Shown piece after piece: positions 21,633-30,208 of a stretch of DNA of 64,000 nucleotides. Under the pieces are notes generated by a model. That model searched no databases and had not been told where the DNA came from. It saw nothing but the letters and a program-made list of their open reading frames with translations. Position numbers and translations under genes: made by a program. Source of the stretch: Methylobacterium brachythecii (GTDB taxonomy: Bacteria > Pseudomonadota > Alphaproteobacteria > Rhizobiales > Beijerinckiaceae); NCBI RefSeq assembly GCF_014196345.1, contig NZ_JACIDN010000003.1:186001-250000 (forward strand). The letters run 5' to 3'. Position 1 is the first letter of the stretch; each line of letters opens with the position of its first letter.

Positions 21633-22436
21633 ATGACCCACCACGACACCGCACTCACCGCGCAAGGCACCGACGACCTCCTCGAGATCGCGGGCCAAAA
21701 GCTCTCGTCGCGCTTGTTCATCGGCACGGCCGGCTATCCGAGCCAGGGCATCATGGCAGAGTCGGTGCGCGCCTCGGGCGCCGAGGTCGTCACCGCCTCG
21801 ATCCGCCGCGTCTCGCTGCAGGGCCACGGCTCGGATACGTTTCAGAAGCTGAAGGGCAAGCGCTTCCTGCCCAACACCGCCGGCTGCGAGACGGCCCGCG
21901 ACGCGATCATGACTGCCGAGCTCGCCCGCGAGGCATTGGAAACGACCTGGATCAAGGTCGAGGTGATCGGCGACCGCGAGACCCTCTATCCCGACGTCAC
22001 TGAGTTGATGGAAGCCTGCCGCCACCTCGTCGATGACGGCTTCACCGTGCTGCCCTATTGTAACGACGATCCGGTGATCTGCGAGCGCCTCGCCGACATC
22101 GGCTGCGCCGCGGTAATGCCAATGGGCTCGCTGATCGGCTCCGGCATGGGCATCGCAAACCCGGCCAATATCGAGCTGATCTGCCGGCGCGCGAAGGTGC
22201 CGGTCATCGTCGATGCCGGCATCGGCACGGCCTCCGACGCGGTGATCGCCATGGAGCTCGGCGCTGCCGCCTGCCTGATCAACACGGCCGTGGCCAAGGC
22301 GGACGACCCGGTCCGCATGGCGGCCGCCATGCGCCACGCGGTGGAGGGTGGCCGGCTGGCCTATCTCGCCGGACGCATCCCGCGCCGCGGTCGCGCCGAC
22401 CCGTCGAGCCCGCAGCTCGGCCTCGTGGGCTCGTGA
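21633..22436 (+). CDS. thiG: Thiazole synthase ThiG
   Basis: This 267-residue (beta/alpha)8-barrel enzyme condenses deoxyxylulose phosphate, the ThiO-derived imine and sulfur from ThiS into thiazole phosphate. The conserved [12 protein letters not shown], the Schiff-base lysine region [11 protein letters not shown], and the phosphate-binding [13 protein letters not shown] are all visible. The N-terminal extension of about 20 residues is normal in proteobacteria. Its stop overlaps the GTG start of thiE by four bases. Confidence 0.97.
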   Translation: MTHHDTALTAQGTDDLLEIAGQKLSSRLFIGTAGYPSQGIMAESVRASGAEVVTASIRRVSLQGHGSDTFQKLKGKRFLPNTAGCETARDAIMTAELAREALETTWIKVEVIGDRETLYPDVTELMEACRHLVDDGFTVLPYCNDDPVICERLADIGCAAVMPMGSLIGSGMGIANPANIELICRRAKVPVIVDAGIGTASDAVIAMELGAAACLINTAVAKADDPVRMAAAMRHAVEGGRLAYLAGRIPRRGRADPSSPQLGLVGS

Positions 22437-23206
22437 TCCCTGCGCCACTCCTCGTCGTCACCGACCGGCACGGCGCGCACCGGCCGCTCACCGACACGGT
22501 GCGGGCGGTGCTGGAGGGTGGTGCCCGCTGGATCTGGTTCCGCGACAAGGATCTTGAGCCGGAGGCCCGGCGGGACTTGGTCGCTGAGCTGTTGCGGCTG
22601 GTACACGAAGCCGGAGGCTGCCTGACGATCGGCGGCAACGCCTGCCTCGCCGCGGAAATCGGCGCCGACGGCGTGCATCTCGGTGGCTCGGTTTTTTCGA
22701 CCGCTGCCCCCACCGTCATTGCGAGCGAAGCGAAGCAATCCAGGAATCCGCAGCGCTCGACGGGAGAGGCTGGATTGCTTCGCTTCGCTCGCAATGACGG
22801 TGGGGAGGACAACGCGCTGGCGGCTCTCCCGGAAACCGTCGCCGCCGCCCGCTATGCCCTGAAACCTGGAGCCTTGGTCGGCCTCTCCGCCCACAGCCTC
22901 GCCGACATCCGCTCTGCGACGGCGGCGGGCGCCGACTACGTCACCTTCAGCCCGATCTTCGCGACCGCGAGCAAGCCCGGCTACGGCCCGAGCCTCGGCC
23001 TCGACGCCCTGCGCGAGGCGGCCGGCCTCGGCCTGCCGATCATCGCTCTCGGCGGCATCGGCGTGGACGAGGCGCGCCGCTGCCGCGAGGCTGGCGCAGC
23101 CGGTGTTGCGGTGATGGGCGGGTTGATGCGGGCCAGTGATCCGGCCGCGGAAACGCACCAACTTCTGGCCGCGCTTTCAGCTCCCCCACCCACCCCCTCA
23201 TCCTGA
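22433..23206 (+). CDS. thiE: Thiamine-phosphate synthase ThiE with an in-frame palindromic insertion
   Basis: This 257-residue protein joins the thiazole and pyrimidine halves of thiamine. Family landmarks are [15 protein letters not shown], the GADGVHLGG strand, [15 protein letters not shown] and [12 protein letters not shown]. Residues 92-124 are not ThiE sequence: they are the translation of a 98-bp palindromic repeat (22708-22805) lying in the loop after GADGVHLGG, with the frame kept. The last residues (PPPTPSS) and the stop codon come from a second repeat family (23183-23220). It starts with GTG inside the thiG stop. The core motifs are intact, so it may still be active. Confidence 0.93.
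   Translation: MIPAPLLVVTDRHGAHRPLTDTVRAVLEGGARWIWFRDKDLEPEARRDLVAELLRLVHEAGGCLTIGGNACLAAEIGADGVHLGGSVFSTAAPTVIASEAKQSRNPQRSTGEAGLLRFARNDGGEDNALAALPETVAAARYALKPGALVGLSAHSLADIRSATAAGADYVTFSPIFATASKPGYGPSLGLDALREAAGLGLPIIALGGIGVDEARRCREAGAAGVAVMGGLMRASDPAAETHQLLAALSAPPPTPSS
22708..22805. repeat. Palindromic repeat family A, intact copy inside thiE
   Basis: This is a perfect 35-bp inverted repeat (22708-22742 and 22771-22805) around a 28-base loop. The arms start ccccaccgtcattgcgag and continue to gaagcaatcca. Related copies lie at 33148-33242 and, degenerate, at 17081-17173. It sits wholly within the thiE frame and is translated. Confidence 0.95.
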
Positions 23207-23220
23207 GGTGCGGGTGGGAG
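23183..23220. repeat. Repeat family C at the end of thiE
   Basis: This is a short quasi-palindrome of the form CCACCC...cctcatcctgaggtg...GGGTGGGAG. The reverse complement of the same motif occurs inside mobA at 34566-34608. The tga of cctgagg is the thiE stop codon. Confidence 0.75.
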
Positions 23221-23504
23221 AGTGGAGGTGGGCTTGCGTCGGCTCGCGCTGCTTTGCTCTGCCACCGGGCGGACCGGAATGTCGGTGCTCGTCGCGACGG
23301 GCCGCCATCGATCCTGATCCGGCGGAGCGCCATGCGCCCATCTCGGCCGCATCCCGAGGTCGTTTACTGAGATGCGAAGATTTTCCTGAATTTCCGTGGC
23401 CATCGCACGAGGCTTAGCGCAAAGCTTCGGGCGCACTGCCTGCGCGTCCGGGTCGACCGCGCAGGTCGATGACCACAGCGACGCCCTGTCGCTCGGAGGA
23501 CGGT

Positions 23505-24398
23505 ATGGGACGCATCGCCACGATCACGGCTTTCACCCTCTTGCTCGGCGGACCGTCGCTGGCGGCGGGCGAGACGCCGTTCGAGAAGGTCAAGGGCTGG
23601 GAGATCGAGCGCACGGCGCCCGGCTCGAAGGGTCCGGCCTGCCTGATGAGCAAATCGTACAAAGACCCCGACGACGACAACGCCGAGAACGCCTTGATCT
23701 TCGCGCTGGCAGGCAACCAGGCCATCGTGAGCTTCGTCTACGAGCACTGGACCTGGAGCAAGGACGAGAAACTCCAGGTTCCGCTGGTCCTCGACAAGAA
23801 GGTCGCCATCGCCAAGTCGGCCTGGACAGGTGACGGCCAGACCCTGACGGCTCTGCTTCCGGACAGCATCGTGCCGAACCTGCTGGCCGCCAAGACGCTG
23901 GTGCTCAAGCTCGACGGCGCCGACGCGGACTTCAAGCTCGGTGGATTCCCCGAGGCCTACGAGTCGCTGCGACGCTGCGACAGCGCGCCGGCCCAGACGG
24001 CCGCAGCCGCAGCCGCAGCTCCGCCGGCAGCCGCCGTCGCGGCCGCGTCATCGACGGATTCCGCCCATATCGAGAAGGCCATGACCTTCCCGGGGGAGGG
24101 TAACGTTCCGCCTCAGACGGCATTCGCTCGGACGACACCCAAGATCCTGTTGGCTCTGGCGGTCCGTGCCGTGAAGTCCGGCGACAGCCTCACGACGGCC
24201 TGGATCGCGGAGAAGACGGACGGCGTGCCGCCGAATTTCACGATCTCCTCCGTGCAGATCCCGCTCGGGGCGAGTCCCACCGTCTCGTCCAGCTTGAGCA
24301 AGCCGGATGCCGGCTGGCCTCCGGGCCAGTACCGTGTCGACGTGAGCCACAACGGCGGCCCCGTCGAGTTCAGCCAGCGCTTTACCGTCCAGCCATAG
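23505..24398 (+). CDS. Secreted protein with Ala-rich linker, unknown function
   Basis: This 297-residue precursor has a signal peptide (MGRIATITAFTLLLGGPSLAAG), a first beta-rich domain (about residues 24-160), an Ala/Pro linker (AAAAAAAPPAAAVAAAS), and a second domain ending in FSQRFTVQP. The first domain contains GWEIERTAPG and a C-to-C span that faintly resembles invasion-associated locus B proteins; I do not rely on that. The second looks like an immunoglobulin-type fold with GQYRVDVSHNG. The ATG at 23505 is preceded by GGAGGA; an in-frame start at 23469 has no such site. Confidence 0.68.
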   Translation: MGRIATITAFTLLLGGPSLAAGETPFEKVKGWEIERTAPGSKGPACLMSKSYKDPDDDNAENALIFALAGNQAIVSFVYEHWTWSKDEKLQVPLVLDKKVAIAKSAWTGDGQTLTALLPDSIVPNLLAAKTLVLKLDGADADFKLGGFPEAYESLRRCDSAPAQTAAAAAAAPPAAAVAAASSTDSAHIEKAMTFPGEGNVPPQTAFARTTPKILLALAVRAVKSGDSLTTAWIAEKTDGVPPNFTISSVQIPLGASPTVSSSLSKPDAGWPPGQYRVDVSHNGGPVEFSQRFTVQP

Positions 24399-24565
24399 GG
24401 CGCCTGACTTCATCGCGAGCGACGAGAAGACGCGCCGTTCCGCGACACAGTTGAAGCCATCCGCACAGGCTGCGTGGCAGGTGCTTCGATGCGAGCGTGT
24501 CCCGCCTCGACGGGGATACTCTTTGCAGCGGGGATCGAAACCTCCGCCGGGGCCGGCTCATCGAA

Positions 24566-24601
24566 CCCCGGCGCCCGTCTCGACCGCGAGCGGGCGCCGG
24601 G
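24566..24601 (-). terminator. GC-rich hairpin between convergent genes
   Basis: An 11-bp perfect stem (24567-24577 and 24591-24601) with a short inner stem ctcg/cgag lies seven bases after the stop of the minus-strand hydrolase. No T-run follows in either direction, so it is a probable but atypical transcription stop. Confidence 0.5.
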
Positions 24602-24608
24602 TCTGTCT

Positions 24609-25637
24609 CTATCGCTTTGCGATCCCCTCGATCAGCGCCTTGTTGAAGCCGTTGGGGTCCGACATCTGCGGGGCATGGCCGAGCTCCGGGAACTCCACCA
24701 GCCGCGATCCGGGGATGGCCTTCGCGGCGGCCTTGCCGAGTTCGGGATAGTGGCCGAGCGTCGGCTTCACCTCCGCCGGCGCAAGGTCCTTGCCGATGGC
24801 AGTGATGTCCTTCTGGCCGATCATCAGCAGAGTCGGCACCGTGATCTGCGGCAGGCGGTAGACCACGGGCTGGGTCATGATCATGTCGTAGAGTAGCGCC
24901 GAATTCCAGGCGAGCTGCTCCTTGCCGGGGCCGCGATACATCCCGGCGAGCATCTGGACCCAGGGCTCGTAGCGCTCTTCCCAATGGCCGGCGTAATAGG
25001 TCGCCTTCTCGTAGGCGCGGATCGTATCCGCCGAAGTCTTCAGGTCGCGCTCAAGCCATTGCGCCAGCGAGATCGGCGGCACGCCCTTGGCGCTCCAATC
25101 CTCAAGGCCGATCGGATTGACCAGCACGAGCTGCGCGGTCTCCTTCGGGTAGAGCAGCGCGTAATGCGCGGCGAGCATGCCGCCGGTGGAGTGCCCGATC
25201 ACGATCGGGTTCTTCACCCCTAGCTTCTCGAGCAGGGCGTGGGTGTTCTCAGCGAGCTGCCGAAAGCTGAACTGGTAGGCGGCCGGCTTGCTCGACTTGC
25301 AGAAGCCGATCTGGTCGGGCGCGACGACGCGGTAGCCTGCACCTGACAAGGCGCGGATCTGGCTGTCCCAGGTCGCGGCGCAGAAATTCTTGCCGTGGAG
25401 CAGGACGGCGGTCTGCCCGTTCGGGTGCTCGGGGCGAACGTCGATATAGGCCATCTGCAGCGGCTGGCGCTGGGAGGTGAACTCATAGCGCTCGACGGGG
25501 AAGGGATAGTCGAAGCCCTGCAGCTCGGGGCCGTAGGCGCTGGCCGGATCGCTCTCTGCGGCCCTGAGGCCGCCAGCGGCGAGGAGGTTGGCCGCGAGCG
25601 CGATGGCCAATCCGAGGCGTCGGTTGAGTGTCAGCAT
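24609..25637 (-). CDS. Secreted alpha/beta hydrolase
   Basis: This 342-residue protein has a signal peptide (LAIALAANLLAAGGLRAAE) and an alpha/beta-hydrolase domain. The oxyanion segment LLHGKNFCAATWD, the nucleophile elbow GHSTGG (Ser), an acid in GQKDITAIG and the histidine in ELGHAPQM complete a catalytic triad. It probably acts on an ester or similar bond in the periplasm; the substrate is unknown. It is divergent from guaA, with 276 bases between the starts. Confidence 0.88.
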   Translation of the reverse strand: MLTLNRRLGLAIALAANLLAAGGLRAAESDPASAYGPELQGFDYPFPVERYEFTSQRQPLQMAYIDVRPEHPNGQTAVLLHGKNFCAATWDSQIRALSGAGYRVVAPDQIGFCKSSKPAAYQFSFRQLAENTHALLEKLGVKNPIVIGHSTGGMLAAHYALLYPKETAQLVLVNPIGLEDWSAKGVPPISLAQWLERDLKTSADTIRAYEKATYYAGHWEERYEPWVQMLAGMYRGPGKEQLAWNSALLYDMIMTQPVVYRLPQITVPTLLMIGQKDITAIGKDLAPAEVKPTLGHYPELGKAAAKAIPGSRLVEFPELGHAPQMSDPNGFNKALIEGIAKR

Positions 25638-25913
25638 GGTCTTCGTCTCGATCTTATCTCTGCGTCGGCGAGGCCGGACGGGCTTTCGGACGACGGGCCG
25701 CCTGTACGCCCTCGGTCGCCGGGTGGGCCAGGGCCTGCAGTCTGAAGACGTTCAAGATTTCGAGAAGTCCGGCGACGCGGGGATCGGCGGCACGGCGGCG
25801 CGCTGCCGCAAGGTGCGCTACCACACTCCGCTTCGCATGCGGCCCTTGCTCCCCGGCGCGTTGCGCGGTCGGAGGCGCTCGTCTAACTCGGGCCACGACA
25901 CGCCCGAGGCCGC

Positions 25914-27485
25914 ATGACTCCCCTGCTCGACACCTCCCAGCACGATAAGATCCTGATCGTCGATTTCGGCTCCCAGGTGACGCAGCTCATCGCGCGCCGC
26001 GTGCGCGAAGAGGGCGTGTATTGCGAGATCGTGCCCTTCACGAAGGCGGACGCCGCCTTCGACGAGCACCGGCCCAAGGGCGTTATCCTCTCTGGCGGCC
26101 CGGAATCGGTGACCTCCGACCTGTCTCCGCGTGCCCCCCAAAAGATCTTCGAGGCCGGCATCCCGGTTCTCGGCATCTGCTACGGCCAGCAGACCATGGC
26201 GGCGCAGCTCGGCGGTGAGGTCGAGGGCGGCCATCATGCCGAATTCGGCCGGGCCGAGGTCGAGATTCTCGCAGACTCGCCGCTTTTCCAGGGCGTCTGG
26301 CATGTCGGCGAAAAGTACCCGGTCTGGATGAGCCACGGCGACCGCGTGACCAAGTTGCCCGAGGGCTTCGTCACCATCGCGCTTTCGCGCAACGCGCCCT
26401 TCGCGGCCGTCGCCGACGAGTCGCGCCACTATTACGCGGTGCAGTTCCACCCCGAGGTGCACCACACCCCGCATGGCGCCCTGCTGATCCGCAACTTCGT
26501 GCGCGACATCGCCGGCTGCACCGGCGACTGGACCATGGGCGCCTATCGCGAGGAGGCCATCGCCAAGATCCGCGAGCAGGTCGGCAAGGAAAAGGTGATC
26601 TGCGGCCTCTCAGGCGGCGTCGATTCCTCCGTGGCCGCCGTGCTGATCCACGAGGCGATCGGCGACCAGCTCACCTGCGTCTTCGTCGATCACGGCCTGA
26701 TGCGGCTCGGCGAGGGTGACGAGGTCGTCCGGCTGTTCCGCGACCATTACAACATCCCGCTCGTCCACGTTCAGGCGCAGGACCTGTTCATCAGCGCGCT
26801 GGAGGGCGTCGACGACCCCGAGGTGAAGCGCAAGACGATCGGCCGGCTGTTCATCGACGTGTTCGAGCAGGAGGCCCAGAAGCTCGGCGGCGCGGCCTTC
26901 CTCGCCCAGGGCACGCTGTACCCGGACGTGATCGAGAGCGTCTCGTTCTCCGGCGGCCCCTCGGTGACGATCAAGAGCCACCACAATGTCGGCGGCCTGC
27001 CCGAGCGCATGAACATGAAGCTCGTGGAACCGTTGCGCGAGCTGTTCAAGGACGAGGTGCGCCTGCTCGGGCGTGAGCTCGGCCTGCCCGAGAGCTTCGT
27101 CGGCCGCCATCCCTTCCCGGGCCCGGGCCTCGCGATCCGCTGCCCCGGCGTGATCACCCGCGAAAAGCTGGAGGCCCTGCGCAAGGCCGACGCGATCTAC
27201 CTCGACGAGATCCGCCAGGCCGGCCTCTACGATACGATCTGGCAGGCCTTCGCGGTGATCCTGCCGGTGAAGACGGTGGGCGTGATGGGCGATGGCCGCA
27301 CCTACGACCATGTCTGCGCGCTCCGCGCCGTGACCTCGATCGACGGCATGACCGCCGATTTCTATTCCTTCGACATGGCCTTCCTCGGCCGCGTGGCGAC
27401 GCGCATCATCAACGAGGTGAAGGGGATCAACCGGGTGACGTACGATATTACGTCCAAGCCGCCTGGGACGATCGAGTGGGAGTGA
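25914..27485 (+). CDS. guaA: GMP synthase (glutamine-hydrolysing)
   Basis: This 523-residue enzyme converts XMP to GMP. The N-terminal class I glutaminase has the nucleophile C89 in GICYGQQ and the His-Glu pair in [10 protein letters not shown]. The ATP-pyrophosphatase domain has the P-loop [10 protein letters not shown]. The C-terminal dimerisation domain ends in the typical [13 protein letters not shown]. Length and domain order are standard. It is a stand-alone gene, and guaB is not in this window. Confidence 0.98.
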   Translation: MTPLLDTSQHDKILIVDFGSQVTQLIARRVREEGVYCEIVPFTKADAAFDEHRPKGVILSGGPESVTSDLSPRAPQKIFEAGIPVLGICYGQQTMAAQLGGEVEGGHHAEFGRAEVEILADSPLFQGVWHVGEKYPVWMSHGDRVTKLPEGFVTIALSRNAPFAAVADESRHYYAVQFHPEVHHTPHGALLIRNFVRDIAGCTGDWTMGAYREEAIAKIREQVGKEKVICGLSGGVDSSVAAVLIHEAIGDQLTCVFVDHGLMRLGEGDEVVRLFRDHYNIPLVHVQAQDLFISALEGVDDPEVKRKTIGRLFIDVFEQEAQKLGGAAFLAQGTLYPDVIESVSFSGGPSVTIKSHHNVGGLPERMNMKLVEPLRELFKDEVRLLGRELGLPESFVGRHPFPGPGLAIRCPGVITREKLEALRKADAIYLDEIRQAGLYDTIWQAFAVILPVKTVGVMGDGRTYDHVCALRAVTSIDGMTADFYSFDMAFLGRVATRIINEVKGINRVTYDITSKPPGTIEWE

Positions 27486-27546
27486 GGCCGCGGCCCTCAC
27501 GGCGCGACCGAGCCCAGGATCAGGCTGACCATCCGCCTGCAGTGAA

Positions 27547-27585
27547 AGGTGTGCCTGGCCGAGTTCGGTTCGGCGTGGCACACCT
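27547..27585. terminator. Hairpin between guaA and the SDR gene
   Basis: A 9-bp perfect inverted repeat (aggtgtgcc at 27547-27555 and ggcacacct at 27577-27585) lies in the 125-base gap between two convergent genes. There is no clear T-run. The position suggests a shared transcription stop. Confidence 0.45.
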
Positions 27586-27610
27586 CTGAACGGTCCCCGC
27601 CTCCAACGCG

Positions 27611-28381
27611 CTATTGGCGACCGGCCGTGACGCCTCCGTCGACGGGAAGCACGGTTCCGGTGATCCAGGAGGCGTCATCGGAGGCTAGGAACAGGATCGC
27701 CTCAGCGACGTCGCCCGGCTGGCCGTTGCGGCCGAGCGGGTGGAAGGCGTCGAAGGTCGGCAGGACGCTCGCGACCTCATCGGGCGACAGGAACGTGCCG
27801 TAGACGGGCGTCTCGACGACGGCGGGCGCGACCGCGTTGATCCGGATCTTGTGGGGCGCGAGTTCGATCGCGAGGTTGCGCACCATCGCGTGCACGCCCG
27901 CATTCGCCGCGGAATAGGCCGCCGACGGCGTCGCTCCGATCGCCTGAATGGCCCACATCGATCCGGTCTGGACGATCACCCCACCGGTTGCCTTCATCGC
28001 CTTGGCGGCGGCCTGCGCGGTGAAGAATTTTCCTTTGAGAATCGTGTCGAGATACCAGTCGTAATCGGCCTCGCTGAGGTCGAGGAACGGCTTCGGATTG
28101 AAGACGCCAGCGTTGTTCACGAGGATGTCGAGCTTGCCGAAAGTCTCGACCACGCGATCGACGAGAGCGGCGCCCGTGGCGGGGTCGGCGATGTCGCCGG
28201 CCGAGACGACGACCGATCGACCGGTCGGGTCGATCTCGCGCGCCGCCGCCTCTAGCTTGGCCTTATCGCGGCCGTTGATGACGACCTTAGCCCCCTCGGC
28301 GACAAGGCGGCGTGCCGTCTCCTTGCCGATGCCCGAGCCGCCTCCAGTGATCGCGGCGACTTTATCCTGAAACCGAGCCAT
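27611..28381 (-). CDS. Short-chain dehydrogenase/reductase (SDR)
   Basis: This 256-residue classical SDR has the Rossmann motif TGGGSGIGKE near residue 13 and NNAGVF near residue 88. The catalytic Ser lies in VQTGSMWA and the YxxxK in YSAANAGVHAM; here the lysine position is Asn-Ala-Gly, so the usual Tyr-x3-Lys is not clean. It likely uses NAD(P)H on an unknown substrate. The ATG at 28381 has GGAGACGGGA upstream. It is divergent from a TetR regulator, with two copies of a putative operator between them. Confidence 0.85.
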   Translation of the reverse strand: MARFQDKVAAITGGGSGIGKETARRLVAEGAKVVINGRDKAKLEAAAREIDPTGRSVVVSAGDIADPATGAALVDRVVETFGKLDILVNNAGVFNPKPFLDLSEADYDWYLDTILKGKFFTAQAAAKAMKATGGVIVQTGSMWAIQAIGATPSAAYSAANAGVHAMVRNLAIELAPHKIRINAVAPAVVETPVYGTFLSPDEVASVLPTFDAFHPLGRNGQPGDVAEAILFLASDDASWITGTVLPVDGGVTAGRQ

Positions 28382-28390
28382 TCCCGTCTC

Positions 28391-28474
28391 CTTATCTGAC
28401 GATAGGTAGATAACGACGAGGCAGCTACGCGGCCGCGATCGTGCTTGCAAGTCTTATCTGACGACAGGTAGATA
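28391..28474. promoter_or_regulatory. Putative TetR operators (two direct copies)
   Basis: Two near-identical 22-base sequences, cttatctgac... ending ...ggtagata, lie at 28391-28412 and 28453-28474, with one difference between them. Each has TATCT and AGATA ends in inverted orientation. They are 62 bases apart in the divergent region of the SDR and TetR genes, one close to each start. This is the expected layout for a TetR repressor controlling both genes. Confidence 0.8.
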
Positions 28475-28501
28475 GATTTCTGGCATCGAGACGGAGCAGT
28501 C

Positions 28502-29005
28502 GTGACCGACACCGTAGGGGCGATCCTGGACGCGGCGGAGCGCCGTATCCGCGAGGCGGGCTATAGCGGCTTCAGCTATCGCGAGATCGCGGTGGATGTC
28601 GGCGTGAAGGCCGCGAGCGTGCACTATCATTTCCCCTCGAAGGACACGCTCGCCGCTGCGGTGGCCCATCGCTACAATGATCGTGTCCTGGAGGCGGTGG
28701 AGGCCGGCATGGCCTCCGGCCTCGACGCGATTCAGGCATGGCGAGCCGTCTTCCGCGATGCTCTTCGGGATGGGCCACGCATGTGCCTGTGCGGGGCACT
28801 CGGGGCGGCATCGGCCGATCTGCCGCCCGGCGTCATGGTGGAGGTGCACCGCTTCTTCCGAAGCGGGCTCGACAGCCTCCGAAAGGCCGGCCTGTCCGAG
28901 GATCGCGCGACGCAGGTCATGGCCGTCCTCGAAGGCGCGATCCTGATGGCGACGGCTCAGAGCGATCCCGAGATCTTCGATCGCGCGACCGCGGCGCTCG
29001 ATTGA
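28502..29005 (+). CDS. TetR-family transcriptional regulator
   Basis: This 167-residue protein has an N-terminal TetR helix-turn-helix (AILDAAERRIREAGYSGFSYREIAVDVGVKAASV in outline, residues 6-40), with HYHFPSKDTL as the family signature. A helical ligand domain follows. It is short for a TetR protein but complete. The GTG at 28502 has GGAGCAG upstream. The divergent SDR gene and the duplicated operator suggest it represses the SDR and itself, and that the SDR product handles the inducer. Confidence 0.88.
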   Translation: MTDTVGAILDAAERRIREAGYSGFSYREIAVDVGVKAASVHYHFPSKDTLAAAVAHRYNDRVLEAVEAGMASGLDAIQAWRAVFRDALRDGPRMCLCGALGAASADLPPGVMVEVHRFFRSGLDSLRKAGLSEDRATQVMAVLEGAILMATAQSDPEIFDRATAALD

Positions 29006-29071
29006 GTTGACAGGATCGCCGACTCCTACAGCCTCGACGGGACGATCGAGTGGGGGTGAGATGCGGCCTAG

Positions 29072-29499
29072 CTACGGCTCGATCTTCAAAGCCGGCACCC
29101 CAATGAAAGGACCCGCGCCTGCCAGCTTTTGATCGAGCGTGCAGACCGTTGCGCCGTGCTCCGATGCGATGGCGACGTGAGGCGCATCGCCGGCGCGAAG
29201 CCCGAGGGTGTGCTGATCGGCGAATTTTGCCGCTGCCCTGAACTGGGCCCCAGACACCGCCAGCACCGTCAGACTGTCGGCAATCAACTTGTTGAACGCC
29301 GATAAAGCTGCAGCCCGCTGCTCCAAGGTGATCTGGCCGGTCCTCAACTTGATCGACAAGGCCGACGACGTCTCCGTCATCGTCCAATCGCTGATGACGA
29401 GTTGCGCCGCGTTCTGCTCTGCCAGCCATTCGTGGACACGTGGCGTCATCGCCTCGTTGGAAAGCGCGGCGATGATCAGCGACGTGTCGAGGTAGAGCA

Positions 29500-29500
<1 letters not shown>
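29072..29500 (-). CDS. vapC: VapC-type toxin, PIN-domain ribonuclease
   Basis: This 142-residue PIN-domain protein carries the acidic residues of the active site: D5 (MLYLDTS), E43 (MTETSS), D105 ([11 protein letters not shown]) and D123 (CTLDQ). These bind the metal needed for RNA cleavage, typically of a tRNA. The upstream antitoxin gene ends at its start codon, with a one-base overlap, the usual tight coupling of toxin and antitoxin. The module sits between the TetR gene and purS. Confidence 0.9.
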
Positions 29501-29917
<417 letters not shown>

Positions 29918-29965
29918 AAAACGGACGCGCTAGCGTCCCCGACATTCCGCCTACGAAAGTCCCCG

Positions 29966-30208
29966 ATGATCAAGGCCCGCATCGTCGTCACCCTGAAGAC
30001 CGGCGTCCTGGATCCGCAGGGCAAGGCCATCGAGTCGGCGCTCCAATCCTTCGGCATTCAGGATGTCGGCAGCGTCCGCCAGGGCAAGGTTTTCGATGTG
30101 GAGCTCGCAGGCAGCGACACCGAACAGGCCGAGACCACGCTGAAGGCTGCCTGCGAGAAGCTGCTGGCGAACACGGTCATCGAAAACTACGCGATCGAGA
30201 TCGCCTGA
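29966..30208 (+). CDS. purS: Phosphoribosylformylglycinamidine synthase, PurS subunit
   Basis: This 80-residue protein has the PurS pattern: an ARIVVTLKTGVLDPQGKAIESAL opening with GVLDPQG, and a C-terminal CEKLLANTVIENYAIEI. It bridges PurQ and PurL in the third- to fourth-step complex of purine synthesis. Its stop and the purQ start overlap by one base (TGATG). Confidence 0.95.
   Translation: MIKARIVVTLKTGVLDPQGKAIESALQSFGIQDVGSVRQGKVFDVELAGSDTEQAETTLKAACEKLLANTVIENYAIEIA

Noticed and set aside
22708..22805. A CRISPR-like or transposon terminal repeat
   Set aside because: It is a single palindrome with a 28-base loop, with no array of repeats and spacers and no transposase nearby.
23505..24398. 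An invasion-associated locus B protein
   Set aside because: Only a weak resemblance in the first domain is seen, without the family's defining cysteine arrangement, so I left the function open.
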